Positions 34,301 to 44,725 of a DNA stretch of 49,425 nucleotides are shown in pieces (within the stretch, counting starts at the first letter, position 1; the number at the start of each line of letters is the position of its first letter). The stretch comes from Mesotaenium endlicherianum. Lineage: Eukaryota > Streptophyta > Zygnematophyceae > Zygnematales > Mesotaeniaceae. The notes beneath the pieces were generated by a model that saw only the letters and a program-made list of their open reading frames with translations, did no database searches and was not told the origin of the DNA. The position numbers were made by a program, and so were the translations under genes. The stretch spans positions 87,551 through 136,975 of the forward strand of contig WELA01011412.1 in NCBI GenBank assembly GCA_009602735.1, written 5' to 3'.

Positions 34301-36519
34301 TGCTGCCCTGTCCAATGAGAAGGTCCCCGCTGCATTTCCGGGCTTCACTTAAGTCTGCAATGCCACAACAAGTTGTAGCTCCCTTACATACGTACAAATG
34401 TTGGTATTAGTACCATAAGTTACGGCGGCACCTTCTCAGTGCCCCTGATTTCTTCAGTACTTTTTTCGAGTGGCAACACATGAAGATATGCTCTTGGCCG
34501 GCAAAAGCCCCCGATAAGGATTGAAGATACAGCTTCTGGTGAGACACGGGATGACTGACCAGCACCCATACACTGAGTCAGGTGAGGGAGAAGGCGAAGG
34601 AGGTTGAAAGGGCCATCAAGGCAGCGCTGGAGTGCAGTTCATGTCGAGTGTGACTTGCTCGTCGCCTATGTATGCGGGATGCAGGTGGGAGAATGGCACC
34701 CAAGTTCAGCAATAGTGTATACTATGAACCTACACAAGCGGAGCTTTCTTCACACCTCCATAGTGATTGTTGGCACCCAAAACAACCAGGGAATCCGAAT
34801 CACGTGCCCACTCCACATGAATACTTCTTCTGCAGATGCAAAGGAAATGCTGCCGCACAAAAGGAGAAGCGGTGTACCTGAAGTTGCGCAAGGACTATTT
34901 TGACGGCCAAGAACGTGAAGAAGTTGTGAAGAGAGTCGGCAGCCTTGCCCTCCGGCGACTTCTCCCCTGGACCTGCACCCCCACATCGTACCATGCCCCT
35001 TCCCATCTTCATATTTCATGCTTTCTTCATGCTTGGTTCTTGCGGAGTGGTACAAAGATCACTACAAAATTAAACTGCACGGCCACAACAACACCACCTA
35101 GTCTCTTCAATGCCACTCCACTGATGCACTCCGCTCAGGATTTCTCCCCCCGTTCCTTCTTCATCGAGCAGAAAATGATTCAGCTCCACACATCCTTTAA
35201 AAACGTTACAAGAGTAATGCCCCAGTAACACCAAGATCGCTTATATAAGTATATAAGCATGTGAATATAGTCACAGGCGTGTGTGTGCACAGCATGCATC
35301 CTATGTACACTGGGTGGAAGTCTGAATTAGCAAATCCTGCATGTGTCTCATTCGAGAAGGAGAATGAGAACGAAGCTTGGTTTCTGGTTGTTGTCCCACC
35401 TTTTCTGCTCCTTTCAGTCATCTTTAGTCTAGTGTAGAGTTATAGAGTAAACATGTACACAGCCTTCTACTATCCGCAGAAATGGAGAACGTCAAGACCA
35501 CGTTCAACCTCAGTGGCTCCTCCATATTACTATTTTCTCATACTTGAAATGTCGTCACAGAATCCACTTCATCATCCTTCTTGTACAAACTCTGGAACAC
35601 AATAAAGCTATGGGAACTAGCCGTTCAAGGCGAGGACCAATTGCTGACAAGGCTGTACATCCGGAGTGATATGAACCCCTGTCTTTTTTTTTTTGCTGAC
35701 AACCTATTTATTAGCCAGATGTAGAGGGAGGAAACAAAGATCTCAAATTTGGGCTTGACTTATTCGACCACCTTAAAAAAGGAGTCAATTTGGGTAGACC
35801 ATTAAGAATTTACTGCTTCAAATGGACACTTTGTCGTTCATGAGCTCCGTTAGTGGGCTCAGAGAAAGGAAGAGCAGAGATCTGTAACATATCAAATATA
35901 CTATGAGCTCCGTCAAACTCTCTAGTAAGAAGAGAAACTATGCGCAAAGAAACACACATACTGTTTTTTAATCTAGACCGCTGCAGGGCTAAACAACTGA
36001 CTGAACCTCACCTGGAATGTGCATCTTGGAGCATGGACTGGGCAACATAAATCTTCGTCTTTGACGGGTACGTCCGCTAGGCTCCATTGGAACTTGATTT
36101 AACGAGATAGAGTGATGCATTGTATTGGAAGACAGAAGCTTATTTGCGACAGCACTTGAAAGGCAGAGCTGATTTTCTGTTATACTGTACATTCTATGAT
36201 GCAAGGTATTCCTCCGATTATTCATATCTTGCATGGCTCTTGAAGATGAGAATTGTGAATTGCATTTAGAAATCTTTGGAAGAACCTGACACCAAGGAAT
36301 TATTATGCTCATACTTCCTACGTCTATTGAACTGAACGAAGTGGCCACTCTATTTGACAAAATTATGTGATAGCAATGTGCAAGCAAGTAATGACCTCGC
36401 GGAGCCTGATAAAAATAATAACATAGCCCTACAATGGCTTCTGCACACACCTTAAAGCGAGACGAGGAGTCGAATACATGAAGGCTGGAATCGCACCTCG
36501 CTTGGGGAAAATGAATCAC
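31394..36519 (-). CDS. Unnamed plant-type protein, 6 exons including a 17-nt microexon; putative N-terminal targeting sequence
   Basis: Minus-strand exons: 36519(or a later ATG)-36012, 34972-34878, 33931-33814, 33194-33178, 31582-31520 and 31432-31394. Phases agree at all five junctions (1, 0, 1, 0, 0) and total 840 bases, up to 279 residues. The core reads, over successive exons, KSPEGKAADSLHNFFTF, LAVKIVLAQLQ, then AYNPEGHQELMEFCERVPL, KDGDKFVGALMRESHRHK, then LRIMEVRSAYATEDFEWDNL. This continuous, conserved-looking helical sequence recalls uncharacterised plastid proteins of green plants, but I cannot name the family or function. The first exon has several ATGs; its C-terminal part is rich in Ser, Arg and hydroxylated residues (TRQRRRFMLPSP), like a transit peptide. 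The last exon (13 codons, KRVLLSKSCYMG) is the weakest. Convergent with TAP46; the 5' flank is limited to about 400 bases by a retrotransposon. Confidence 0.7.
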
Positions 36520-36927
36520 AAAATGAACCAGGTCGCCCAGCTGTTATATTCATGTAATGTGCCGGGGCAAACAAACGGACGAACAAACGATCAGGTTGGA
36601 GCAGGTTGGACATAATATCTCCCAGCTCCTCGCCCCCGCCACGTCACCTTTTAAAAGTTGTGGCGTGGCGTCGTGTAAGTGCATTTGACGTTCAGCTCTG
36701 GAGTTCAGGCTCCACATACCGACTCTTGAGTATAGCGACAAACAGGCGGTTACAGACATTCTATGGGTTTCCCCAACGTTTGACCAAAAGACCACTTTTC
36801 TTCCAATCTCCAAAGCTTTACCCGAGGCAACCCGAGGTGTGACTTGCACGTCAATAAAACCTCGCTTGCAAACTTGAGTTGATATATTTTGCAACATTTT
36901 TGTTGTAGTCTTCTTTTACATACAAAC
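36520..36927. other. 5' flank of the minus-strand gene up to the retrotransposon boundary
   Basis: Holds whatever promoter the minus-strand gene keeps. A 115-codon minus-strand open frame spans it but shows no family resemblance. The RT frame of the neighbouring element starts abruptly near 36928. Confidence 0.4.
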
Positions 36928-36929
36928 TC

Positions 36930-39568
36930 ATGCCTACACCAGAGCGGATCTTTGCGATTGCCACCACCGGGAAGGTGTTCAGCATCATCGATCTACGCCA
37001 AGGCTTCAACCAGATCCCTGTGAAAACAGAAGATCGAGGTAAGACCGCTTTCTGGGCTCAAAGGGAACTTTGGCAATGGACGGTAATGCCGTTTGGGCTG
37101 AAAAATGCCCCAGCCATCTTTCAGAGGACTATGGATAAAGTGCTGGAGGGGCTGGATTTTGCAAAACCATACATTGATGACGTAGTGGTGTTTAGCAAGT
37201 CCATGGAGGAGCACCTCGAGCACTTGGAACAAGTGTTCTAGCGCCTGGAGGAATTCCAGATGACGCTGCATCCTGGAAAGTGCAGATTCTTTGAGGCACA
37301 TGTGCCTTACTTAGGACTTGAGATTGGGAACAATGCTATGTCCCCTCAGGCTGTAAAGACTGAGGCCATTTACAAGATACCTGCACCTGCGAATGTGTCT
37401 AAGCTGAAAGCTCTGTTAGGGCTAAGCTGATACTATCGTAAATTTGTGAAGGACTATAGCAAAATTGCTAAACCCTTGACAAGACTCCTGAAAAAGGATG
37501 TACCTTTTGTGTGGACGGAAGCCCAGGAGAAGGCCATGAACGAGCTCAAGGAGCGGCTGGTAACGGCCCCAGTCTTGCGAACGCCTGACTGCTCCAAGCC
37601 GTTCAATCTACACATTGACTGGAGTCGTGTGGGAATCGGCGCAGTACTCACTCAAGCCGCAAGTCCTAGAGAAGAGTATGTCATTGCCTATGCCTCGCGC
37701 TCTAACAACCGCGCAGAGAGCAACTACTCGTCCTATGAAGGAGAGCTGCTGACAGTGGTTTGGGTTGTCACACATTTCAGAGAGTATCTTTGGGGAAGAT
37801 CCTTCACGCTGATCACAGATCACTCGCCATTACTCCGGGTGACGAAGAATGGAGACCTCACTGCTAAATTGGCTCGCTGGGCTCTCAAGCTCCAGGAGTA
37901 CCAGATGATGGTGGTGCATCGAGCAGGTATACTCAACAACGACGCCGATGGACTCAGCAGGAACCCGGACACATCCTCAGACGACAGATAAGGAGCTCGA
38001 GAAGACGAAGATCCGAGCAGCCCAATAGAGTTGGCGGCCTGCCTGGCCGAAACGGCTAGAATGGTAGCGTCAGGTGAAGCTGAGCCTCTACCCTTGTTCA
38101 TTTCAGAGATCTGGAAAGATCAAGCCACTATGCATTGGCTGAAGACGGGAGTCCACATGGAGGGATTATCTGTGAAAGAGAAGGACCAGGTAAGTCATTG
38201 AGCTAAAGGGTTCTGCTGGAAACGCAATAACCTCTTCAAGATTGAAGAAACTGGTCAGGAGAAGTTGGTGCCAGAACCCACCAAAAGGCGAGCTCTGGTG
38301 CAGGAAATGCACGAGAATACTGGACACTATGGTGTCAAGGAAACGTACAGTCTTCTGGAGCTGTCTTACTGGTGGAGGGGCATGAAGCAGCAGTGTGAGG
38401 ATGTGATCAAGGCTTGTCAAAGCTGCGATCGCGTCAAGGTTGGTTTTACACAGCAACATCCACACTTGCAACCTCTGCCAATCATGGGCCTAGGCTACTG
38501 GTGGAGTTGCGATCTTGCAGGTGAGCTACCGCTGTCCAAGCAAGGTACAAGTCCATTATGGTCATGATTGAGCATTTCTCCAAGTGGATAGAGGTTGTGC
38601 CTCTATTTGCTAAGGAGAGTTTGGGGACCGCGGAAGCGCTCCTCAACGGTGTGATTGTACGTCATGGAGCTCCAGCAGAGGTGCTAACAGACCAAGGGTC
38701 TGAGCTCCAAGGATCTTTTCAGAAACTCTTGGACAGATGCTTCATTGACCATCGCACTACGTCTAGAGACCACCCACAAGCAGATGATCTAGCAGAACGA
38801 ATGGTGCAAACCATTAAGTCTGCTTTGCGCAAATTTTGCCTTGAGCATGATAAGCGTGATTGGGACCTCGCACTGCCATGACTAGTTATGGGTTACAGAT
38901 TTAGCAAGCAAGCTGCTTTGGTGAATTACTCGCCTTATCAGATTCTGTTTGGCAGAAGTCCAGTTGTGCCCAACAGCATCAAGCAGGACTTTGAGCAGGT
39001 GAAAGACCTTGACAACCCTGATGAACTGCTAAAGGTTATGGTACGCCGCAAGGCGTTATTTGAGCGCATGATGCCTGCTGCCCTGGACAATCTAAAAATT
39101 GCGCAGAAAAGAGACACACAGCTTTATGCCAGGACGCGAAATGGGAGCTGCCGCCTGCAAATGACGCAGATCCAGGAAGGAGACTTCGTCTACCGCAAGC
39201 GCCAGACCAAGACCACCATCGACACCAGTTCAGGTGCAGTGATCTTGCGCGTGAAACATGCGTTTGACAATGGTGTGTTGGAACTGGAAGGCTCTGATGG
39301 TAAGACCATGAGAGATCACGTGCAGAACTGCTCGCTGTGCCATTTGCCCAATATCGACCCAACGATTAAGGCCGTGCCCAAGGAATTGGTGCCAGCCACG
39401 CCTTGTGCCAGCTGCAAAGTCCTGGATGATCAAGAAGCAATGGTAACTTGCGATAAGTATAGTGCCCGTTGGCACACCTTCCGCATTGGTGAAGAAGAGA
39501 TTATGGCAGGACAGTGGGAATGTCCTGACTGCTTTTCTAAAACCCCCAGCCGCAGAGCTAAGAAATAG
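36930..39568 (+). pseudogene. Family B pol remnant: RT, RNase H, integrase, C-terminal PHD-like finger
   Basis: The RT YIDD box is intact (YIDDVVVFSK, about 37174-37203). RNase H (ASRSNNRAESNYSSYEGE, ITDHSPLL) and the integrase zinc domain (HENTGHYG ... CQSCD, 38310-38430) follow. The DDE core is D in SCDLAG, D in LTDQGSEL and E in DLAERMVQ. The integrase tail VILRVKHAFDNGVLELEG is followed by CSLC and a PHD-like motif. Lesions: in-frame stops at 37239-37241, 37428-37430, 37989-37991, 38199-38201 and 38879-38881, plus a frameshift near 38540-38560. The final stop is TAG at 39566-39568. The gene is therefore dead, but catalytic residues remain readable, so decay is moderate. Confidence 0.92.
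39404..39532 (+). other. Degenerate PHD finger at the integrase C-terminus
   Basis: The spacing of zinc ligands follows the PHD pattern Cys4-His-Cys3: CASC, then TCDKY with Cys followed by a Tyr where the fourth Cys should be, then WH, then FR where a Cys is expected, then W-E-C-P-D-C. Six of eight ligands survive. The two lost ones (codons TAT and CGC) are each one base from a Cys codon, so the ancestral form very probably had a full finger. PHD fingers of this type are known to read the histone H3 tail. Confidence 0.75.
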
Positions 39569-39614
39569 AAGCTTTCAGCGGAAAGGCAGGGACGCCTAAG
39601 CTGAAAGGGAGGGG

Positions 39615-41088
39615 TGTGAGGGAAACTGAGTATAAGATAACTTTTTTTGAGGATTTCTACCAAGTGTGGAATGCTCCACCGCACGATGCCAGTGCAGGCG
39701 GACCAAGAATGGGTCAACCCCCAGCCAGCCTGTTACCGACACACGTGCAAGGGTCGATCAACCCGATTGATTCCTCATGTGCCGCAACGCACGTGCCAGG
39801 GGAGGTCCGACACTGTTAGGCACGACAGTTGTCGCGACTGCCAACCACTGGACGATGCCACACGCCCAATGCAAGTCACGACCGACCAGGTACGGAAAGT
39901 CAGCGTTGACTCACCGACCAAAGGACTGAATTATCTCAGTCAGCGGTTATGTCAAAGTCGTTATCATTGTCAAAGTGGTCACGACCCGTCAAACCCCACA
40001 CCCAGGGATGGATGGGGATTTAGACGAAGTAGTCAGCCGAAAGGCTAGGGGTCTGGAACCAGTAATGAGCCAGCCCAACAAGTGCCAAGAAAGGTGCTGA
40101 TCAATTGGCTATCTAAGCCAAGTACAGCAGGGATGTTGCAGAGGCGTTGTGTGCCACCTCGGCCAAAACCCTCAAGTGACTAAGCACGGCTTGAGCGTTC
40201 ATCTCAAACGCTGCCAGCCGCCAGCCACATAGGCATCATTGCCAGCTGAAAGGCTAAGCAGTCACGCGCAACAGTCGCAAGGCATGCATGCATGCTGGGT
40301 GACAACTTCGAAGCTGTTTGAAGGCTGCTAAGTAAGGACGGCATGCATGCTAAGCGCTCTGACTAAGCACTGGCATTCTCGAGAGAGGATAATGTGTGGT
40401 GCCTACGAAAGGCACGAGTCCTGCCTGAAGCTGCCTCATTTTGGCTCGTATCGCGTTGTCAAGAAAGCAAAAGACACAGGTACAAAAGGAAAGGAGAAGA
40501 AGGAGCGCAAAGAAGAAGGAGTTCCCAAGGCCACAGAAGAGCCGAGACGCCACGCTTCGGCCGACGCTAGAAGATTTCTTCTCAAGTGTATCATAGAAAG
40601 GTTAGACCTCAGGAGTTCCCAAGAGGGGATCTCGCTGGTAGAAGGTAGAGAGCTGAAGAATAAAATCTGTTAGGAGATTAGCACAGATTCGGATCAAACA
40701 CCACAAGCGTGCGAAAGCCACTTAAAATGGTGAGTGGTGTATTAATTTCCAAGTTCTCAGAAGTCTCAATTGTCAAATTGCTGATAGCAAGAGTAGTATT
40801 AACAAGTAAAGCTCTCAGTGAAGAATTGAGTGAGCCCAGCCAAGCAGTGAAGAACTGTTAAGGCGCGGTGTTGAGTGAAGAACTCAGACCAAGCCAGCAT
40901 AGATGTGCAGTTTCAGAGTTTTGTAAGCTGTAACTTGTGAAAGTTAAACGAAAGCTTTGAAGGGCAATTTTCTTTGGATTGCCTGTTAAGCTGCTTAGAC
41001 GTGGTTTCTGCAAACTACAAACGTGTTCATCCTATAAACCCTCAACTTGGGCGAAAGCCCGTGTGGAAGTAAGACGCTTTGTCCTACT
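39615..41088 (+). repeat. Putative 3' LTR of the second family B copy
   Basis: TGTGAGGGAAACTGAG begins directly after a purine tract. The end is inferred from a second copy of the LTR start at 41089. Length would be about 1470 bases. The region has short GCATGC-rich blocks (40284-40350) and no convincing gene; the 108-codon frame at 40347-40673 is Lys/Glu-rich and unrelated to anything I know. Without a 5' LTR the boundary cannot be confirmed. Confidence 0.55.
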
Positions 41089-41130
41089 TGTAAGGGAAAA
41101 CTGAGTATAAGATAACTATTTTTGAAGATT
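41089..41130 (+). repeat. Direct repeat of the LTR 5' end
   Basis: TGTAAGGGAAAACTGAGTAT followed by AAGATAACTATTTTTGAAGATT repeats the first about 42 bases of the LTR at 39615 with a few changes. Similarity stops after that. It may be the stub of another LTR copy or a duplication made at insertion. Confidence 0.75.
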
Positions 41131-42207
41131 ACACTTCTAGAACACTTGTGTGAAGCGCACATATATAAGTGATAGTCCCTTCAATCTAATTCTTGATAAC
41201 AAACTCCTTATTAATGCTACATATCCATTTACCATGCTTGAGAACCTTAAATGCATATAATAAAAGCTTTCTAATTTTTGTGACTCTGTGTACCACTATC
41301 GCACGTAATTATGCATCTTGACAAGCCTCATATGGAAGAACTTACAAGCATTTGCTAAGCCCGTCACCTATCATAACACTTCATTGCAGATCCTAACCAA
41401 ATCAATCACAAGAAACTCCAAGTAGAAAGTGTTGATGCCCAAACTTTCCCTACTTTCTATTTTCTTTTTTTCTAGGTGCTGTTTAGGGTTCATGATAAAA
41501 GTGAACATGAAGCAAATGCTGATCATACACTGGTACACATTCTCCTTACATCTAAGACAAATACTTGACCACGGACATATGATATTCCTAGTCATATACC
41601 TGAATAGTTGATGAATAATCGCATCCGAAGTGCATGATCCTCAAATTAAGTAGACTCGTGAGTCGTATAAGTGAACCAAGAGCCAGCAATAGTTGTCAAT
41701 ATCCATCCAAAACCTTATCAAATTAAGGATGTAGCAGCAGCAAACCAAAGAATTTGCCTTAAAACATCGCCCAGCAAAGTGGTTCCAATGATGCCCTTTG
41801 ATACATTGGCATCACAAATTGTCATGTTCTCATCGACCCAAGTTGCTCAAAACAAAAACAAAGAACATTCGTTTACGCTTTAATGTTAAGCATGAATCTG
41901 TGACCTTCAGAAGCGTGAATCTCTTCATCTAAAATTGTGGGTCGCTGCATGTTGTTTTCATAGTTATAACGAAGGTATTCAAGATGCATAGTAAAAATCA
42001 CACCCACAAAGAGAACTTGGAGAAGGGGTTAAGCACAAAATCAACGGCAACCACCCGCATGATTGCTTGACTCAAGAAAAGTGAGTGCAAAGAACAACAT
42101 TGGTGTGAACTTTGTGTATATATACCACTCTATAGTAAAATCATACATGAGTGCTTCCTGCTGTACTGCTCCCGACACGTGTGTCTGCTGTCCAAAGCAA
42201 CAGCACA
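41131..42207. other. AT-rich intergenic region, nothing recognised
   Basis: Between the retrotransposon and the L13a stop codon. Noticeably AT-rich with no exon-like stretch; contains the 3' untranslated region of L13a on the minus strand. Confidence 0.5.
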
Positions 42208-43877
42208 TCAGTATGTAATGGGTGCAAGGACCTCAGCAACATCCTCCGCAGTGGCCTCCTTGACTGCCCTGGAGCGAACGCGAGAAGCCTCCTTCTTCTC
42301 CTTGTAGAAGGCCGCAGACTTCTCCTTGCGCTGGTCTTCCAACTCCTGAAAGACCGTGCATAACCCAGAAAGACCCCTTCAATACTTGTCCGTTTACCAA
42401 TGCAATAATCTAGTTACACGACAACCCACTGCTGGCACACCCCTTATTTAACTTTTCGATTGTGTAGCGAGGTTCACAAGTTTCCAGCTAGCAAAACTGT
42501 GATCAACTTACTTGCTTTCTCTATACACCCATAATAGCACCCAAAAAGGACAACTAATGCCACCACCAGAGTGGCTTGACAATAACAAGCAATTGCAACT
42601 CTGTGCATTCATGTTAGTCCTCTCTATAGAGCTGATTCTTACACAAGTGGACAGGACATGTGAACCTGCATAGCAGGCAAATATGGGACTCAGAAGGTGG
42701 TCAACTTCCAAATAGGAAAAGTAAGGTCATTTACCTTGATGGTGTCAAGGTAGTGCCAGCCAACCTCGTGGGACAGGCGTCCAAGAAGACAGAAATTGTG
42801 ACCTGGTTGCAACCTCAACACCCTGTACCCACAGATAACACACATTATTACCACCACTCAAACAGAGCCTTCTCCGATGATCAGCACACACTTCTTACAA
42901 AATGCATACCCTTGCGCGACTTCATGCACCTGGAGATGAGCTTAAAATCCAAAGATGTTATCCCTCAATAAATGATCAACATTGTTTGAGATACTCGTTC
43001 GCAAGATATGCCACCTGTTTTGAGCATTCCAATGGCCATCTCTGTAAGCTTGATATAAGGGGGTGCAGATGGACGTACTTGAGGGCGTCTGGAACAACCA
43101 CACGCTTCATCTTGTCATAGGGGGCAGGAACTCCCTCGTATGACTTCAACCTCTCCAAAGCAGCGGCACCCCTCTTTGTCTTGTGAGGGATCATGCTGCA
43201 AATGAAAGAGACTTAACCAGTGAGCCCTCTGGATGAGTAGAAAGTGGAAACCGACTAAATGCCTTCGAGACGTGCAGCTAGAAAGATAGGCAAATTGAGC
43301 TATACCCGGCATTGGTTTGATATGATCGTTCTTGAACCTCCTAACTAAGGTGTGTTGTTTTAACGAAAGCACAGATGTGGAAGTGATGGTAAGATGGATG
43401 GGTAGGGATTTCGGAAAGAGAATCTGAGCCCCGGCCGTATATGACACTCACCCGCGAACTGTACGCCAAAAGATACGGGAAGGTGCGCGGAAATGAATGG
43501 GGCCCTTGCTAGGCTTTGTGTTCATGCGCTTACGGAGAAAACGCAGGTACTTCATCTTTTGCCTGACAAGGCCGCCAGACAAGCAGATCTCCTCAGCCCT
43601 GACAATCACCTGAACCCCATCCCCCAAGAGTGAACAAATAACTTAGGAGACCAAGACTAACCCCTTCGAGTAACGTTGGCAGAAAACGTCTATTACCTTG
43701 CCTTCAGACACTCTACATCACGCAAGACTTTAAACCCTAATGCTGCAGCTGATGCTTACGTACCACTCTCTGCCCATTGAGGAGCTCCTTTGCAACAATT
43801 GATGCAAGACGCCCAAGCATGTGGTGGCGAGCATCCACCACCACCAGCTTGGCGTTGAGACCCGAGCCCGAAACCAT
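42208..43877 (-). CDS. RPL13A: Cytosolic 60S ribosomal protein L13a (uL13), 5 exons
   Basis: Minus-strand exons: 43877-43764, 43609-43452, 43195-43079, 42822-42735 and 42345-42208 (615 bases, 204 residues; the plant protein is about 206). Splice sites are GT-AG and phases agree. Highly conserved blocks are [95 protein letters not shown], and [19 protein letters not shown], with a charged C-terminal helix ([18 protein letters not shown]). The protein is a structural part of the large ribosomal subunit. Start is the ATG at 43877, the family start MVSGSG. It is head-to-head with the plastid L15 gene, 848 bases between start codons. Confidence 0.97.
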
Positions 43878-44725
43878 GGTGGCTATATCTAAGACGCCCT
43901 AGACAAGAACAGGGCTGCAATAAAGTCCTGCGAAAGAGGGCTCACTGTCGGACCCCCCGCCGCTTTGAAGGTGACAGTCTTCTCCTATTCGATTCGCAAC
44001 CTTTTGAACAGCGATCATATTAATAACGAGGCCTCTTGGGGGTAATTTCCCCTTCGAATATGCTCAGAAAATAGCAAATATGCAGTCGGGCAAGTTCTCC
44101 CCCAATTGAAAATGTTGTCGACTGAAAATTTAATGTATGCCCCATCCATGGGGGTCCTGGACGATGGAAAGCTTATATAGAGACCCCATGCCATGCGAAA
44201 TGAAAATCTTTTCTACGGTCATACCTGAGGAACAAAAACTGTTCACTTATCGTATACTGCAGCACTTATAATACCTAATATTCATTATTTTCACGTTACC
44301 CGAAACGGCGTTCCAAAAACTCTACACGAGGATAATGACATTTCGGTGCGCCGTTGCAATTGAGCTCAAGTTCTAGGGCTCGTCGGTTCCTAACACAGCT
44401 TTGTTCTTTGTTAGGAGTAGAGACTAGCACATTGTAGGGCGTTGCACGACGTGTGCGCTTAATCAAGCTGCGTTCCTGACATGGCTGCGTTGGCTTTTTC
44501 CCCAGCATGTCTCTCTGGTGGCGGTCTAGAGATTGCCTCCATTTCTGCACAATGCAGACAGCTGAAGGTTTGCAGCTAATCCTAGTGCGCCATGCAAAGA
44601 TAATTCCTTGCATGTGTCGTGCCGCCAGTTGTGTTGACTGTCGGATTTCGCTTGATAAGTGAGGGGACGAAGATTGACTCTGGGAAGTAAATACATGTGG
44701 ACTGATTGTAGAAAGTGCACTCTGG
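43878..44725. promoter_or_regulatory. Shared upstream region of divergent L13a and plastid L15 genes
   Basis: 848 bases between the two start codons with no exon; both promoters and leaders must fit here. No clear TATA box was found, as is common for ribosomal protein genes. Whether it acts as one bidirectional promoter cannot be told from sequence. Confidence 0.5.

Larger units (their letters stand above)
36928..41088 (+). mobile_element. Second copy of Ty3/gypsy family B, 5'-truncated, with PHD-finger integrase and 3' LTR
   Basis: Runs from inside RT (MPTPERIF) through RNase H and integrase to a PHD-like finger. A purine tract (GAAAGGGAGGGG, 39603-39614) follows, then a putative LTR from 39615. 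Gag, protease and RT N-terminus are missing. The pol parts match family B at 4822-6585 and 9912-10235. This copy shows how the family's integrase ends: with zinc-binding Cys motifs rather than a chromodomain. Confidence 0.88.

Noticed and set aside
34110..34335. Possible extra minus-strand exons (YLNSLRRKFLFSDEKQVMEKF; ALSRRKLQWCLMLSHIELL)
   Set aside because: Exons 34972-34878 and 33931-33814 already join in phase without them and the protein sequence flows across that junction; neither candidate has both good splice sites and a compatible phase.
36550..36897. 115-codon minus-strand frame as an upstream exon of the unnamed gene
   Set aside because: No splice phase or family support; it probably is promoter or leader sequence.
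40347..40673. 108-codon plus-strand open frame
   Set aside because: It lies within the putative LTR, is Lys/Glu-rich, and has no family resemblance.
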